Shown: piece by piece, positions 4,893 to 6,203 of the stretch
Layout: every line of letters starts with the position of its first letter
How positions within the stretch are numbered: position 1 is the first letter of the stretch
NCBI GenBank assembly: GCA_003153055.1
Contig: PMBV01000392.1
Coordinates: forward strand, 795 to 6,997
Direction: 5' to 3'
Origin: Myxococcales bacterium
Lineage (GTDB): Bacteria > Myxococcota > Myxococcia > Myxococcales > Myxococcaceae
Length of the DNA: 6,203 nt
Made by a program: the position numbers and the translations under genes
Notes under the pieces: generated by a model
Told to the model about the DNA's origin: nothing
The model's database searches: none
The model's input: only the letters and a program-made list of their open reading frames with translations

Positions 4893-5453
4893 TCAGCGCC
4901 TGAGGCTCGGCGCCGCCAACCCAAGGTAGATTTCGTGCACCTCGCGGGCGCTCCGCTGCGGCGCTTCGACGATCCACCAGCGTGCGACTGCGAGGAACCC
5001 CGCGGCCAGAAACTGCACCACCGCGCTTCGCGGCGCCGGCAGGTTCGCCTCTTCGTCTGGCAGCTCCTCGGCGATGAGGTCGCTGAGAATGTCCAGGAAC
5101 AGCTGCCGCACCGTGGGCGAGCCCCTCTTGCCGAGCAGCGCGGTAAACATGGGTTTCACCTCTGCCACGTGCTCGAGCATAGGCAAGCTGAAGGCGAGTG
5201 GGCCGCGCCCACCGGCGGCTCTCACCTCGTTGGTCTGCTCCCGGATGCGCTCGCCCAGCGCGGCCAGGTTCTCTCGCAGCACGTCGTCTTTGTCGGCGTA
5301 GTGCGAATAGAAGGTCGCTCGGCCAACGTCGGCGCGTTCGACCAGTTCCTGCACGGTGATGCGGTCGTAGCCCTTTCGCGCAATCAGCGAGAGGAGGGCC
5401 TGTCTCAACGCCACCTTGGTGCGATTCACTTGCCGTCCGGCCGATCGCTGCAC
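4893..5453 (-). CDS. TetR/AcrR family transcriptional regulator (second, unrelated)
   Basis: From GTG at 5453 this is a 186-aa protein. The DNA-binding domain runs VNRTKVALRQALLSLIARKG, YDRITVQELVERADVGRATF (helix-turn-helix at about 34-53) and YSHYADKDDVLRENL. The C-terminal ligand domain includes LPMLEHVAEVKPMFTALLGK and FLAAGFLAVARWWIVEAP, a pattern common in TetR proteins with the long hydrophobic helix near the end. The frame is open up to GTG at 5525, which would add 24 polar residues. I chose 5453 because GGAGG at 5462-5458 sits 4 bases before it and the shorter form has the usual TetR N-terminal arm. It diverges from the membrane-protein gene at 5604, with a perfect inverted repeat between them, so it likely represses that gene and itself. 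Inducer unknown. Confidence 0.9.
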   Translation of the reverse strand: MQRSAGRQVNRTKVALRQALLSLIARKGYDRITVQELVERADVGRATFYSHYADKDDVLRENLAALGERIREQTNEVRAAGGRGPLAFSLPMLEHVAEVKPMFTALLGKRGSPTVRQLFLDILSDLIAEELPDEEANLPAPRSAVVQFLAAGFLAVARWWIVEAPQRSAREVHEIYLGLAAPSLRR

Positions 5454-5541
5454 GCTGCCTCCAGACAAACTCGCCGCAGTTGTCCTGTCTCGGACGACAT
5501 TCCGCACGTCGTCGCTGGTCACCACCCATACGCCTGAGCAT

Positions 5542-5574
5542 CATTAAGACACTTGTCCGGTAGCGGACAAGTGT
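5542..5574. promoter_or_regulatory. Divergent promoter region with perfect 11-bp inverted-repeat operator
   Basis: ACACTTGTCCG at 5549-5559 and CGGACAAGTGT at 5564-5574 are exact reverse complements separated by GTAG. The size and GTCCG-N4-CGGAC core suit a TetR dimer, and the site lies between a TetR gene and the divergent membrane-protein gene. On the minus strand TTGTCC (5570-5565) and TTAATG (5547-5542) are 17 bases apart and could be -35 and -10 elements of the regulator, with the spacer filled by the palindrome. The plus-strand -10 is not clear. Confidence 0.75.
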
Positions 5575-5603
5575 TCAGACACTCGAGCGAAAGGAAGCAG
5601 CAG

Positions 5604-5999
5604 ATGAACCTCAGAAGGTACGTGATGGCGGTCGCGGCGTCGGCTCTCTCTATGTGGGTGATCGCCGGCCTCTGGCACAACCTGGTCTTGCCGAGCCTGT
5701 ACGCCGACCAAGCGGCGCACCACGACGGGCTGGGCCTGATGCTCGTCGCCTACTTCGTGCTGGCGGGCCTCATGACCTACCTCTATCGGCGCGCCAGCGA
5801 CGGGAGCCGGCCCGCGTTGGACGGTGCCGTCATCGGCGCGGTCATCGGAGTGCTGTGGGTGTTCCCCCACGAGCTCGCGATGGCGGGTGCGCACGGAGGC
5901 TCAATCGCATACGTCTTCAAGAACGGCGCGTGGCACGTCGTCGAGCAAGGCCTCGGCGGATGGGTCGCCGGCCTGGTCTGGGGGAGCCGATCGTCGTAG
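5604..5999 (+). CDS. Small four-helix integral membrane protein of unknown function
   Basis: This 131-aa protein has four predicted membrane helices at about 6-27 (VMAVAASALSMWVIAGLW), 43-61 (LGLMLVAYFVLAGLMTYLY), 73-96 (DGAVIGAVIGVLWVFPHELA) and 108-127 (GAWHVVEQGLGGWVAGLVWG). Conserved-looking polar or aromatic positions in or near the helices are WHN at 24-26, FPHE at 87-90, the AGAHGG loop and WHVVEQG at 110-116. The size and layout recall small bacterial membrane families such as DUF1761, but I cannot assign one firmly and no transport or enzymatic role can be claimed. ATG at 5604 has AAGGAAG about 8 bases upstream. Earlier in-frame starts would lie inside the palindrome and are unlikely. 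Its position across a perfect palindrome from a TetR gene suggests TetR control. Confidence 0.85.
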   Translation: MNLRRYVMAVAASALSMWVIAGLWHNLVLPSLYADQAAHHDGLGLMLVAYFVLAGLMTYLYRRASDGSRPALDGAVIGAVIGVLWVFPHELAMAGAHGGSIAYVFKNGAWHVVEQGLGGWVAGLVWGSRSS

Positions 6000-6203
6000 T
6001 GGTCCGGACATCGACGCGACACTGATGGCCCCGGCGGCTCGATTTGCCCCGGGATCAAGGCAAACCAGTGAAGAAATCGTACATCGCCCTCGTCGCGAAG
6101 CAAGGCCAGCCGTGGCTCGTCCACCCGTGGGCTGGGGTGGGGGTCAATGGTCTATCCGTATCGCCACGCCACCCCGTTTGTGCCCTTCCTCCACATACTT
6201 GTG
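6000..6203. other. Right-end stretch with no assignable gene
   Basis: A GTG at 6068 opens a frame to the window edge that begins MKKSYIALVAKQGQPWLVH, and a minus-strand frame starting near 6124 reads LALLRDEGDVRFLHWF. Neither has a good ribosome site, a recognisable family or a clear advantage in codon composition. TTTGCC at 6043-6048 pairs with GGCAAA at 6059-6064 across 10 bases and could weakly terminate the membrane-protein gene, but there is no T-run. Confidence 0.3.

Noticed and set aside
4071..5537. A 488-codon open frame on the plus strand
   Set aside because: It runs antisense to two clear TetR genes and the gap between them, and the translation is low-complexity with no family signature.
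4834..5544. A minus-strand 236-codon frame beginning at an ATG near 5544
   Set aside because: It overlaps the second TetR gene in another frame and consists mainly of Arg, Gly and Ala without motifs.
6068..6203. Open frame from GTG to the right edge (MKKSYIALVAKQGQPWLVH...)
   Set aside because: No ribosome site, codon bias fades after 28 codons, and a competing minus-strand frame over the same bases is equally plausible.
1..6203. CRISPR arrays, tRNA or rRNA genes, insertion sequences with intact transposase
   Set aside because: No regularly spaced repeats, no tRNA-like T-loop and acceptor stems, no rRNA-like stretch and no transposase motifs were seen on either strand.

Overview
The window is GC-rich and strongly biased to G or C at third codon positions. 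The protein types (ECF sigma factor, TetR regulators, decayed mobile-element-like genes) and the base composition suggest a large-genome soil bacterium, most plausibly a myxobacterium (Myxococcota). This is inference: no rRNA or other taxonomic marker is present.

Layout. Positions 1-529 (minus strand) hold two closely spaced unknown genes, the second running off the left edge. Positions 530-812 are thinly coding, with at most one doubtful 47-codon lipoprotein-like ORF. Positions 815-1247 (minus) hold a decayed gene whose coding signal jumps through three reading frames. Positions 1250-2985 (plus) form a two-gene translationally coupled operon: an alpha/beta-hydrolase-fold protein whose nucleophile position looks non-catalytic, overlapping by ATGA an ECF-type sigma factor with a C-terminal Cys-containing extension. 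Positions 2986-3379 (plus) keep coding-like composition and hold two tiny overlapping ORFs, the first with one predicted membrane segment. Positions 3420-4003 (minus) are a short-chain dehydrogenase pseudogene with an out-of-frame internal deletion. Positions 4104-4685 (minus) encode a TetR regulator. Near-identical 16-bp palindromes lie in front of both the TetR gene and the dehydrogenase remnant, so the regulator probably represses itself and the now broken dehydrogenase. Positions 4893-5453 (minus) encode a second, unrelated TetR regulator, divergent from a four-helix small membrane protein (5604-5999). The space between these two contains a perfect 11-bp inverted repeat, the likely operator. 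The last 200 bases contain nothing I can assign.

The parts most likely to be new biology are the coupled pair of a degenerate hydrolase and a Cys-containing ECF sigma factor, and the coding-like frame that continues past the sigma stop into a membrane segment. The rest is a mosaic of small regulator-target modules and gene remnants, as expected of an accessory region.
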